A stretch of DNA of 64,000 bases from Actinomadura luteofluorescens (GTDB taxonomy: Bacteria; Actinomycetota; Actinomycetes; Streptosporangiales; Streptosporangiaceae): positions 7,006,001 to 7,070,000 of the forward strand of contig NZ_JACCBA010000001.1 in the NCBI RefSeq assembly GCF_013409365.1, read 5' to 3'. Position numbers and translations under genes: made by a program. Shown piece after piece: positions 15,832 to 23,466 of the stretch (positions within the stretch are counted from its first letter, which is position 1; each line of letters begins with the position of its first letter). Under the pieces are notes generated by a model. It was given only the letters and a program-made list of their open reading frames with translations. It had not been told where the DNA came from and ran no database searches.

Positions 15832-16641
15832 ATGAACGGGCCGAACCTTGTTCGGCGGGTGGCCGGGGCCGTGCTCGCGGTCGCGGTGTTCGGGTTCCTG
15901 AGCACCCTCACCCCGGCCCAGGGCAAGGTGAGGCCCGTCGCGCGGACCGAACCCCCCAAGGCCGGCCCCGGGCCGAGACCGGCGGCGCCCCCCAAGCCGC
16001 CGCCGCCCGACTGCGCGCGGGCCAAGTGCCTGGCGCTGACGTTCGACGACGGGCCCGCGGAGAGCACCGCGGAGCTGCTGGACATCCTCGCCGCCCGCAA
16101 GGTCAGGGCGACGTTCTTCATCGTGGGCGAGAACGCCGCGAGGCACCCGGAGCTGGTGCGGCGCGAGCTGGAGGCCGGGCACGAGATCGCCGACCACAGC
16201 TACACGCACGCCGACCTCGGAAGGGCGTCCAAGAAGAAGATCATGGCGGAGCTGACGCGGACGCAGGACGCGATCCGGCGGGCGTCGGGGGTCACGCCCG
16301 TGCTGCTCAGGCCGCCCTACGGGTCGACCTCCGAGCGGCTGACGAAGATCACGCGGGAGCTGGGGATGGCGCAGGTGCTGTGGACGGTCGACCCCCTCGA
16401 CTGGGAGCACCGCGACACCGCCTACGTCGAGAAGCGGGTGCTGAAGGCGGCGCGGCCCGGCTACATCGTGCTGATGCACGACATCCATCCGACGAGCGTG
16501 CGGGCCGTCCCGAAGATCATCGACCGGCTGGCGGCCGAGGGGTACGTGTTCGTCACGGTGCCCGAGCTGTTCGGCGGGCGCCTGACCCCCGGGAAGGAGT
16601 ACGTCCAGCGGAATTCAGGGGATCCTCAGGGTCTTCCCTGA
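15832..16641 (+). CDS. Secreted or membrane-anchored polysaccharide deacetylase
   Basis: A 269-residue NodB-homology carbohydrate esterase (family 4). An N-terminal hydrophobic segment (residues 9-28) acts as signal or anchor. A Pro-rich linker (41-60) leads to the catalytic domain: TFDDGP at 70-75 with the catalytic and metal Asp pair, HSYTH at 122-126 as metal His motif, then RPPYGS and DPLDWEH, and a late LMHDIH motif. It probably de-N-acetylates cell-wall peptidoglycan or another surface glycan. The ATG at 15832 has GGGGG upstream. A GTG two codons earlier is possible. A TAGACT hexamer at 15792-15797 may be the promoter -10. Confidence 0.9.
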   Translation: MNGPNLVRRVAGAVLAVAVFGFLSTLTPAQGKVRPVARTEPPKAGPGPRPAAPPKPPPPDCARAKCLALTFDDGPAESTAELLDILAARKVRATFFIVGENAARHPELVRRELEAGHEIADHSYTHADLGRASKKKIMAELTRTQDAIRRASGVTPVLLRPPYGSTSERLTKITRELGMAQVLWTVDPLDWEHRDTAYVEKRVLKAARPGYIVLMHDIHPTSVRAVPKIIDRLAAEGYVFVTVPELFGGRLTPGKEYVQRNSGDPQGLP

Positions 16642-16642
16642 T

Positions 16643-16659
16643 GGCCCCGCGGCGGGGCC
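16643..16659 (+). terminator. Hairpin after the deacetylase gene
   Basis: A 7-bp GGCCCCG/CGGGGCC stem with a CGG loop begins directly after the stop codon. It may terminate or attenuate read-through into the DUF1707 gene 18 nt beyond. Confidence 0.45.
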
Positions 16660-16676
16660 GCGCGGAGCATGGGCGT

Positions 16677-17195
16677 ATGAACAGCAGCTACGCGGTGGGG
16701 GATCTGCGGGTCTCGGACGCCGAGCGTGAACCGGTCATCCAGCGGCTTCAGGACGCCTACGCCGAGGGGCGGCTCGACGAGGACGAGTTCGACCTGCGCG
16801 TGCAACTGGCGATGACGGCCAAGACGCGCAACGACCTCGGCGCCGTCCTCCTCGATCTGGTGCCCGCTCCCGCGGGGCCCGTGGCGGTCGAGGGCGAGGC
16901 GGCGACCGGCGAGGACCGGATGCTGGCCGCCGTCGCGCACGCCGTCGCCGTCCCCACGCTGTTCGTCGGCCCGCTCGTGCTGATGCTGCTGAGCGGCAAG
17001 CGGTCGCCCTACGTCCGGCGGCAGGCGGCGGAGGCCGTGAACTTCCAGGTGACGCTGCTGCTGCTCACGATCGTCACCTTCGGCGTCGGCGGGGTCGTGT
17101 ACGCGGTGGCGTGGGTGCTGTCGGCGATCGCGGCGGTCTTCGCGCTGACCGGCCAGACGTTCCGCTATCCGTGGATCCTGCGCCTGGTGAAGTGA
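16677..17195 (+). CDS. DUF1707 / DUF4870 membrane protein
   Basis: A 172-residue two-domain protein. The N-terminal DUF1707 motif (LRVSDAEREPVIQRLQDAYAEGRLDEDEFDLR) spans residues 9-55. After a short linker, a DUF4870 (Tic20-like) membrane part begins near residue 80. It holds one hydrophobic hairpin with the conserved YVRRQAAEAVNFQVT motif and a pair of C-terminal transmembrane helices. DUF1707 proteins are widespread actinobacterial envelope proteins without known biochemistry. The ATG at 16677 directly precedes the first DUF1707 residue and has no clear Shine-Dalgarno site. Confidence 0.85.
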   Translation: MNSSYAVGDLRVSDAEREPVIQRLQDAYAEGRLDEDEFDLRVQLAMTAKTRNDLGAVLLDLVPAPAGPVAVEGEAATGEDRMLAAVAHAVAVPTLFVGPLVLMLLSGKRSPYVRRQAAEAVNFQVTLLLLTIVTFGVGGVVYAVAWVLSAIAAVFALTGQTFRYPWILRLVK

Positions 17196-17423
17196 GGCGG
17201 GGCGCACGGGCCCGGTGTTGAACGCGGCTCGGGTTTGTCGGAGTACCCCTCCGGGGAGGGTTGTCGTGGTCGCGTCGTGCGCGACCGGCCGCCTCCAGGA
17301 GATGGAACGACGCCTATGTGCACGCCCGTGGGTTTATTCCCCTCTCTACCTGTGACTCCTTTAACGTCCGAGTTATGTGGACCATGCATGGGATGATCGA
17401 TTAACTATGCGAGGGAGGGGTAG

Positions 17424-18791
17424 ATGACGGAGCTTGCGATCAAGGGCGATCACCAGCGGGCGGTGGAGGCGCTCCGGAGGTCCTACCAGGCCATCCCGGC
17501 GGGCACGCCGGTGCGGTTGGCCAAGCGGACCTCCAACCTGTTCCGGTGGCGCGACCCCTCGGAGGCGCCCGGCCTGGACGTCTCCGGGTTCGACAAGGTG
17601 CTGAGCGTCGACCCGGACGAGCGGACCGCGCAGGTCCAGGGCATGACGACCTACGAGGACCTGGTCGACGCGACGCTGCCGCACGGTCTGATGCCGACGG
17701 TCGTCCCCCAGCTGAAGACGATCACGCTGGGCGGGGCGGTGACCGGGCTCGGCATCGAGTCGACGTCGTTCCGGGACGGGCTGCCGCACGAGGGCGTCCT
17801 GGAGCTGGAGGTCCTCACCGGCGACGGGCAGATCGTCACGGCCACGCGCGACAACGAGCACAAGGACCTGTTCTACGGCTTCCCGAACTCCTACGGGACG
17901 CTCGGCTACAGCCTCCGGTTGAAGATCGAGCTGCGGGCCGTCCGGCCCTACGTCCGGCTGCGGCACCTGCGGTTCACCGACGCGGCGGAGCTCGCCCGCG
18001 TCCTCGGGGAGATCACCGAGTCCGGGACGTTCGAGGACGAGACCGTCGACTTCATGGACGGGACGGTCTTCGGCGCGGACGAGCAGTACATCACGCTGGG
18101 CTTCTTCGCCGACTCCGCGCCCTACACCTCCGACTACACCGGCCAGAAGATCTACTACAGGTCGATCCAGCAGCGGTCCGTCGACTTCCTCACGATCCGC
18201 GACTACATCTGGCGCTGGGACACCGACTGGTTCTGGTGCTCGGGCGCGTTCGGGGTGCAGAACCCGACCGTCCGGAAGCTGTGGCCCGACAGGTTCAAGC
18301 GCTCCGACGTGTACCGCAAGCTGGTCGCCTACGACCGCCGGTACCACATCGTCGCGCGTGCGGAGCGCTGGCGGGGGCTGCGGCCGCGCGAGGACGTGAT
18401 CCAGGACATCGAGGTCCCGGTCGAGCGGCTTCCGGAGTTCCTGGAGTTCTTCCACGACAAGGTGGGCATGGCCCCGATCTGGCTGTGCCCGCTGCGTGCG
18501 AAGGAGCGGTGGCCGCTGTACCCGCTGGACGTGGGCCGCCCCTACGTGAACGCCGGTTTCTGGGGCACGGTGCGGATCCCGCCAGGGCAGATCCCCGAGT
18601 ACCACAACCGGCTCATCGAACGTAAGGTCGCCGCCCTCGACGGCCACAAGTCCCTGTACTCGACCGCCTTCTACGGCCGGGACGAGTTCTGGCGGTACTA
18701 CGACGGGGAGACCTACCGGCGGCTCAAGGGGTCCTACGATCCCGACGGGCGGCTGCTGGATCTCTACGACAAGTGCGTGCGCGGGCGCTGA
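17424..18791 (+). CDS. tmsA: FAD-dependent oxidoreductase, TmsA/BfaA type (10-methylene fatty-acid reductase)
   Basis: A 455-residue protein of the FAD-linked oxidase (FAD_binding_4) family. The PP-loop and FAD motifs lie at residues ~30-190 (TYEDLVDATLPHGLMPTVVP, GGAVTGLGIES). It is followed immediately by a cyclopropane-synthase-like methyltransferase. Established work on the mycobacterial BfaA/BfaB pair (Rv3719/Rv3720) and on actinomycete tmsA/tmsB shows the methyltransferase adds a 10-methylene group to oleoyl phospholipid and this flavoprotein reduces it to 10-methylstearate. Function is assigned here by pairing and family, which is strong but inferential. The ATG at 17424 follows a long GGGAGGGG Shine-Dalgarno site. 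Confidence 0.82.
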   Translation: MTELAIKGDHQRAVEALRRSYQAIPAGTPVRLAKRTSNLFRWRDPSEAPGLDVSGFDKVLSVDPDERTAQVQGMTTYEDLVDATLPHGLMPTVVPQLKTITLGGAVTGLGIESTSFRDGLPHEGVLELEVLTGDGQIVTATRDNEHKDLFYGFPNSYGTLGYSLRLKIELRAVRPYVRLRHLRFTDAAELARVLGEITESGTFEDETVDFMDGTVFGADEQYITLGFFADSAPYTSDYTGQKIYYRSIQQRSVDFLTIRDYIWRWDTDWFWCSGAFGVQNPTVRKLWPDRFKRSDVYRKLVAYDRRYHIVARAERWRGLRPREDVIQDIEVPVERLPEFLEFFHDKVGMAPIWLCPLRAKERWPLYPLDVGRPYVNAGFWGTVRIPPGQIPEYHNRLIERKVAALDGHKSLYSTAFYGRDEFWRYYDGETYRRLKGSYDPDGRLLDLYDKCVRGR

Positions 18792-18880
18792 CCAGGCGCC
18801 CGCAGTTCGGGGGAGCCCCGCGCGGGAGGCGGCCGATCCGCCGCCGCCCGGGCCGGGGCGAAGAGACAGGAGGAACCAAG

Positions 18881-20146
18881 ATGACGCTGGCCAGGGTCTT
18901 CGAGCAGCTCGCCGGGGCTGAGGCGCCAGTGGAGTTCACGGCCTACGACGGATCTCGGGCGGGGGTGCCCGGCGCCGACATCCGTTTCGACGTGCGCTCA
19001 CCGTACGCGGTCTCGTACCTGCTGCACTCGCCGGGCGCGCTGGGGCTCGCCCGCGCCTACGTCACCGGCATGATCGACGTCGACGGCGACATGATCGCGG
19101 CGTTGACCACGATGCAGCAGGTGCTCAGCGATGTGACGCCGCGCGACAAGGCGAGGATCGTCGGCGGGGTGCTGGGCGATCCGCTGCTGCGCGCCGCGGC
19201 GTCGCGCCGGCTGGACCCGCCTCCGCAGGAGGCGCCGTTCAGCCGGATCCCGTCGTGGCTCCGGCACTCCAAGAGGCGGGACGCGCGGGCCATCTCCCAC
19301 CACTACGACGTGTCCAACACCTTCTACGAGTGGGTTCTCGGCCCGTCCATGGCCTACACCTGCGCGTGCTACCCGCATGAGGGCGCCACGCTGGAGGAGG
19401 CGCAGTTCGCCAAGCACGACCTGGTGGCCAAGAAGATCGGCCTGAGGCCGGGGATGCGGCTGCTGGACGTGGGCTGCGGCTGGGGCGGCATGGTGATGCA
19501 CGCCGCGAAGGAGTACGGCGTCAAGGCGCTCGGGGTGACGCTGTCCAAGCAGCAGGCCGAGTGGGCGCAGAAGGCGATCGCCGACCGTGGCCTGTCGGAC
19601 CTCGCGGAGGTCCGGCACATGGACTACCGCGACGTCACCGAGACCGGCTTCGACGCGGTCAGCTCCATCGGCCTCACCGAGCACATCGGGAAGAAGAACC
19701 TTCCGGCCTACTTCTCCTTCCTCCACGGGAAGCTGAAGAAGGGCGGGCGGATGCTGAACCACACGATCACGCGTCCGGACAACACGTCCCCGTCCCGCAA
19801 GGAGAACGGGTTCATCAACCGGTACGTGTTCCCGGACGGCGAGCTCGAGGGCCCGGGCTACGTCCAGTGCCAGATGAACGACGCGGGGTTCGAGATCCGG
19901 CATCAGGAGAACCTGCGCGAGCACTACGCGCGCACGCTCACCGGCTGGTGCGAGAACCTCGACGCGCACTGGGACGAGGCCGTCGCCGAGGTCGGTGAGG
20001 GCACCGCCCGCGTGTGGCGCGTCTACATGGCGGGCTGCGTGCTCGGCTTCAACCAGAACTGGATCCAGCTGCACCAGACGCTCGGCGTGAAGGTGGAGGA
20101 CGACGGCACGAGCCACATGCCGCTGCGGCCCGACTGGGGATCGTGA
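18881..20146 (+). CDS. tmsB: SAM-dependent fatty-acyl phospholipid methyltransferase, TmsB/BfaB type
   Basis: A 421-residue member of the cyclopropane-fatty-acyl-phospholipid synthase (Mycolic_acid_cyclopropane_synth) family. An N-terminal lipid-binding domain occupies residues ~1-130. The conserved HHYDVSN is at 140-146, SAM motif I LLDVGCGWGG at 194-203, and the later EHIGKKNLPAYF and NHTITRP motifs follow. In this arrangement it should transfer a methyl group from S-adenosylmethionine to the double bond of an unsaturated acyl chain, giving the 10-methylene intermediate for TmsA. The ATG at 18881 follows AGGAGG at 7 nt. No tmsC gene follows: a terminator comes next. Confidence 0.85.
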   Translation: MTLARVFEQLAGAEAPVEFTAYDGSRAGVPGADIRFDVRSPYAVSYLLHSPGALGLARAYVTGMIDVDGDMIAALTTMQQVLSDVTPRDKARIVGGVLGDPLLRAAASRRLDPPPQEAPFSRIPSWLRHSKRRDARAISHHYDVSNTFYEWVLGPSMAYTCACYPHEGATLEEAQFAKHDLVAKKIGLRPGMRLLDVGCGWGGMVMHAAKEYGVKALGVTLSKQQAEWAQKAIADRGLSDLAEVRHMDYRDVTETGFDAVSSIGLTEHIGKKNLPAYFSFLHGKLKKGGRMLNHTITRPDNTSPSRKENGFINRYVFPDGELEGPGYVQCQMNDAGFEIRHQENLREHYARTLTGWCENLDAHWDEAVAEVGEGTARVWRVYMAGCVLGFNQNWIQLHQTLGVKVEDDGTSHMPLRPDWGS

Positions 20147-20166
20147 CGGCGTCACCGCTTCGACCG

Positions 20167-20204
20167 CCGACGAGCCGACCGGAACGTTCCGGTCGGCTCG
20201 TCGG
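20167..20204. terminator. Bidirectional terminator, perfect 38-bp palindrome
   Basis: The 19-bp arms (20167-20185 and 20186-20204) are perfectly complementary with no spacer and are followed by CTTT. It sits between the convergent tmsB and cupin genes and can act for both. Confidence 0.8.
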
Positions 20205-20214
20205 CTTTCGGGGG

Positions 20215-20709
20215 TCAGGCTCGCGCCTTCTCCCAGGCCTCGCTGCTGAGGAAGTAGGTGTCGTAGATCTCCTGGACGTCCAGGAGGCTTTCGGGCGGGA
20301 CCTTCCCGTAGGCGATGCGCTCCAGGTGGCGGAAGTACTCGAACCGCTCGACGCCGGGGGTGATGACGATGAGGATGTCGGCGTCCTCCCCGGGGGCGGC
20401 GGCGAAGGCGTGCGGCAGGCCGGGCGGGACGACGACGAGGTCGCCGCGTTCGGCGGTCACCACCTGCTCGCCCGAGAGGAGCTGGGCGGTGCCGTCCAGC
20501 ATGTAGAACATCTCGGCGGAACCGTCGTGGCGGTGCGGTTTGGCGCCGTCGGCGCCGGCGCCCAGGGTGACGCGCTGGGTGGACAGGGCGCCGCCGGTCG
20601 CGCCGCTGTCGGCCAGCAGCCGGATGGTGACGGGGGAGCGGCCGATCACCTCGGCCTCGGCGGAACGGACGATCACGGACTCGTCGAAGTCCGGTGAGAT
20701 CAGCGACAT
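20215..20709 (-). CDS. Cupin-domain protein
   Basis: A 164-residue single-domain cupin. Motif 1 (KPHRHDGSAEMFYMLDG, metal His-x-His and Glu at residues ~58-66) and motif 2 (GDLVVVPPGLPHAF, metal His) are complete, so a metal centre should form. Small cupins of this kind include sugar isomerases, dioxygenases and ligand-binding proteins, and the substrate is unknown. The ATG at 20709 has AAGGAG eight bases upstream. It is followed upstream on the same strand by the DUF4267 gene (30-nt gap), so the two probably form one unit controlled by the TetR gene at 21202. Confidence 0.82.
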   Translation of the reverse strand: MSLISPDFDESVIVRSAEAEVIGRSPVTIRLLADSGATGGALSTQRVTLGAGADGAKPHRHDGSAEMFYMLDGTAQLLSGEQVVTAERGDLVVVPPGLPHAFAAAPGEDADILIVITPGVERFEYFRHLERIAYGKVPPESLLDVQEIYDTYFLSSEAWEKARA

Positions 20710-20739
20710 GCGGTGGGCTCCTTCTCCGGGTCGGAGGGG

Positions 20740-21111
20740 TCAGATGGCGAACAGCAGGGCCGCGCTGACGAGCACGGCCACGGCGGTGGCGAAGTGGATG
20801 CCGAACGCGACGGCCTTGGTGCCGCCGTGGCGCAGCACGATCAGGGTGTCGCCGAGCGGCGCGATGGCCACGACCAGCATGTACCAGGCCGCGGCGTCGG
20901 CGTCGGCGAAAGCGATCAGGGCGAGGCCGAGGACGCCGAACGTCAGGTCGCGCAGCCCCTTGATCGTCAGGTAGGCGCCGTCGCCGTCGGCCTTGGCGGG
21001 GACGCCGTAGCCGGTGGCCGCGGCCTGGGGCGCCGTGAGGAACCGGACGCCGATGAGGACGCAGAACAGGGCGAGGACGATGGCCAGTCCGTAGGCGACA
21101 GGGGTGAGCAT
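20740..21111 (-). CDS. DUF4267 small integral membrane protein
   Basis: A 123-residue protein with four predicted transmembrane helices (residues ~4-22, 48-66, 70-90, 100-122). It matches DUF4267, including the loop FLTAPQAAATGYGVP and the motif KGLRDLTFG. The function is not known. The family is often found beside TetR regulators, as here. The ATG at 21111 has GGAG 6 nt upstream, better than any earlier start. The divergent TetR gene and three GCTAGC-containing repeats lie directly upstream. Confidence 0.8.
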   Translation of the reverse strand: MLTPVAYGLAIVLALFCVLIGVRFLTAPQAAATGYGVPAKADGDGAYLTIKGLRDLTFGVLGLALIAFADADAAAWYMLVVAIAPLGDTLIVLRHGGTKAVAFGIHFATAVAVLVSAALLFAI

Positions 21112-21126
21112 CAGCGTCTCCAGAAG

Positions 21127-21194
21127 TGCTAGCGGTGCTAGGAACGAGAACGACGCTAGCATAGCGTCGACAGGATGGCTAGCAATGCTAGGAT
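21127..21194. promoter_or_regulatory. Repeated GCTAGC operators and leaderless TetR promoter
   Basis: Two near-identical elements, TGCTAGCGGTGCTAGG (21127-21142) and GGCTAGCAATGCTAGG (21177-21192), flank a perfect 8-bp-arm inverted repeat (CGACGCTA / TAGCGTCG, 21151-21169). A TAGGAT hexamer at 21189-21194 ends 7 nt before the TetR ATG and overlaps the last operator. Confidence 0.7.
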
Positions 21195-21201
21195 CACTGC
21201 C

Positions 21202-21774
21202 ATGTCGATCCAGGGACGCCGGGAGCGCGAGCGGGCCGAACGCGAGAAGCTGATCATCACGGCGGCGCGGGAACTGGCCGAGAGCGAGGGGTGGGACGCG
21301 GTGACGACGCGGCGGCTCGCCGCGGAGATCGAGTACAGCCAGCCCGTCCTCTACAGCCATTTCAAGGGCAAGGGCGCCATCATGGCGGCGGTCGCGGTCG
21401 AGGGGTGCGCCGAGCTCGCGGCCGAGTTGCGGGCGGCGCGCACCGCGGCGCCCGGGCCCGGCGAAGCGCTGGCGGACGTCGCGGCGGCCTACACCGACTT
21501 CGCGGAGCGCAGGCCCGCCCTCTACGACGTGATGTTCGTCAGGGACGTCGACCTGCCGTTCGCGACCCCCGAGGCGCCGCCCGCGCTCCAGGAGGCCTTC
21601 GGTGAGCTACGCGAGAGCGTCCGGCCGTTCGCGGGCGGGGACGACGTGGACGTGCTCACCGAGACGTTCTGGAGCGGCCTGCACGGGCTCCTCATCCTGA
21701 TGCGCGACGGGCGCATGCACCGCGAGCACCACGAGCTGCGCGTGGCCGTCCTGCTCCGCCGCTTCGCCGCCTGA
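21202..21774 (+). CDS. TetR-family transcriptional regulator
   Basis: A 190-residue TetR protein. The helix-turn-helix (VTTRRLAAEIEYSQPVLYSHF) is near residues 35-56, and a TetR_C_33-like C-terminal domain follows (AAYTDFAERRPALYDVMFV). The ATG at 21202 is preferred over an in-frame ATG at 21175, since TAGGAT at 21189-21194 positions transcription start at or near this codon. It is divergent from the DUF4267-cupin pair. The repeated GCTAGC-type elements between them probably form its operator. Confidence 0.88.
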   Translation: MSIQGRRERERAEREKLIITAARELAESEGWDAVTTRRLAAEIEYSQPVLYSHFKGKGAIMAAVAVEGCAELAAELRAARTAAPGPGEALADVAAAYTDFAERRPALYDVMFVRDVDLPFATPEAPPALQEAFGELRESVRPFAGGDDVDVLTETFWSGLHGLLILMRDGRMHREHHELRVAVLLRRFAA

Positions 21775-21799
21775 TCCCGCCCGTCGCGGGCCGGGCCGG

Positions 21800-23287
21800 T
21801 CAGCCGGCGGTTGCGCGGCCCGCGCTGGTGGCCTTGATGAGGCCGTCGGGGGTGAAGGCGACGGTCACCTGCCCGCCCTGCGGGGAGATGCCCTCGACGA
21901 CCTCCTCGGACTCCCTGATCCGGCACCCGTGGTGGGCGAGGTATCCGCTCACGACGCGGCGCTGCTCGGTGGGGAAGACCTCGGCGGCGGTCATCATCAG
22001 TCGCGTCGCCGAGAGCGGGTCGAACTCGGGCTTGGGCAGGGCGGGGTCGTCGACGTGGAAGTAGAACGAGCCCTTGCCGTCGTTCACGCGGCAGCTCTGC
22101 ACGCCGCCGCCGCCGAGCAGCGCGGCGGCGGCGATGGCCATGGTGGTCGCGGCCTGGTGCGGTTCGGGGAAACCGGACAGGTCCAGCCGTCCCGCCGCCA
22201 GCTCCGGGACGGCGTGGCGCTCGCCGTGCTCACGGACGGCCGCCAGCGGTGCTACGGCGGGCACGCTCTCGCCGAAGTGGGGGTTGGCCCACGCCCACAG
22301 CCACGTGTCGCTCAGGTGCGAGAAGCTGCCGAGGAACGTCATGCCGTGGAAGGTGCGGCCGCCCGCGGTGAGGGTGCGTGCGTCGACGTCGAAGGCGATG
22401 TGAACCTCCCCGACGGCCTCGTTGAGGAGGTTCTGCCGCTGGATCGCCGCGGCCGACCCGGCGCTGGCGAACATGGTGAACTCCGGGCTGTAGCCGCTGA
22501 GCCCGTTCGGGAACTCCGTCCAGAACCGGGCGCGGGGCTCGTCGCCCCGGCGCCGGTAGAGGTCGCCGAGCCTGCGGGCGGCCTGCTCGGCGCCGGCCTC
22601 CTGCACGGACCTGCGGAACCAGCCGATTGCGGTGTCCTGGTCCCCCGCCTGCTCGAAGTGCGCGCCGAGGCAGTAGGCGGCCTTGGGGTGCCCGAGGTCG
22701 GCGGCCTGCCGCCACGCCTGGAGCGACCCCGCGGGGTCGCCCTTGTCCTGCCGCACGAACCCGAGGTTGAACGCGGCGCCGCCGTTGCCGCGTTCGGCGG
22801 CGCGGGTGTACCAGGTCTCCGCCGCGTCGAGGTCGCCCTTCCCGTCGTCGTCGTACAGGCGGCCGAGGTTGAAGGCGGCCTTGTCCGAGCCGAGATCCCA
22901 CGCCCGGCGGAAGAAGCCCATGGCCTCCTCGACGTCGCCCCGGTTCTCCAGGAGGATGCCGAGGTTCAGGGTGCCGCCCGAGAACCCGCCCTCGGCGGAC
23001 CGCCGGTACCAGCGTTCGGCGGCCTCCAGGTCGCCGGCCCGCTCCGCGCCGTAGCCGACCTCGAAGGCGCTCTCGGGGAGCCCCGCCTCGGCGGCGCGGC
23101 GCCACCACGCCAACGCCTCCCCGTCGTCGCCGCGTTCCGCCGCGATATGGCCGAGCTCGTGCGCGCCGCCCGGATGCCCCGCTTCGAACGCCTGCCGCAG
23201 CAACCGCTCGGCCTCCGCCAGGTCACCGCCGCGTTTGGCCTCCATGCCGCGCTCGTACGGTTCGACTCCGGCCGGGTGTTCGGTCAT
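21800..23287 (-). CDS. Sel1/TPR-repeat protein with C-terminal DUF6882-like domain
   Basis: A 495-residue cytosolic protein. Residues ~10-255 hold six or seven Sel1-like repeats, each about 35 residues with the A-x-x-G-x-x-A-A pattern (for example GGAAFNLGFVRQDKGD). The second half (from ~265) contains TMFASAGSAAAIQRQNLLNE, TWLWAWANPHF and a C-terminal FPTEQRRVVSGYLAHHG segment. I associate these with DUF6882, found alone in many actinobacteria. Sel1 repeats usually scaffold protein complexes, so the fusion suggests a regulated partner for the DUF domain. The ATG at 23287 has GAGGGGG upstream. It is divergent from the GMC oxidoreductase gene. Confidence 0.75.
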   Translation of the reverse strand: MTEHPAGVEPYERGMEAKRGGDLAEAERLLRQAFEAGHPGGAHELGHIAAERGDDGEALAWWRRAAEAGLPESAFEVGYGAERAGDLEAAERWYRRSAEGGFSGGTLNLGILLENRGDVEEAMGFFRRAWDLGSDKAAFNLGRLYDDDGKGDLDAAETWYTRAAERGNGGAAFNLGFVRQDKGDPAGSLQAWRQAADLGHPKAAYCLGAHFEQAGDQDTAIGWFRRSVQEAGAEQAARRLGDLYRRRGDEPRARFWTEFPNGLSGYSPEFTMFASAGSAAAIQRQNLLNEAVGEVHIAFDVDARTLTAGGRTFHGMTFLGSFSHLSDTWLWAWANPHFGESVPAVAPLAAVREHGERHAVPELAAGRLDLSGFPEPHQAATTMAIAAAALLGGGGVQSCRVNDGKGSFYFHVDDPALPKPEFDPLSATRLMMTAAEVFPTEQRRVVSGYLAHHGCRIRESEEVVEGISPQGGQVTVAFTPDGLIKATSAGRATAG

Positions 23288-23466
23288 CGCACGCCCCCTC
23301 TGGGTGATCACGGATTCACGGGATCGACGCCGCGCGCGCGATCCGGGTTCCATCGGCGCGCGAACAACCGAAACCGCTACGCACGCATGGACGGGCGGAC
23401 CCTCCCGGTGGTAAGCCCGGGGGAAGAGCGGGCCGTGCCGCGGCCCGTGGAGAGCGGGAGCCCCCC

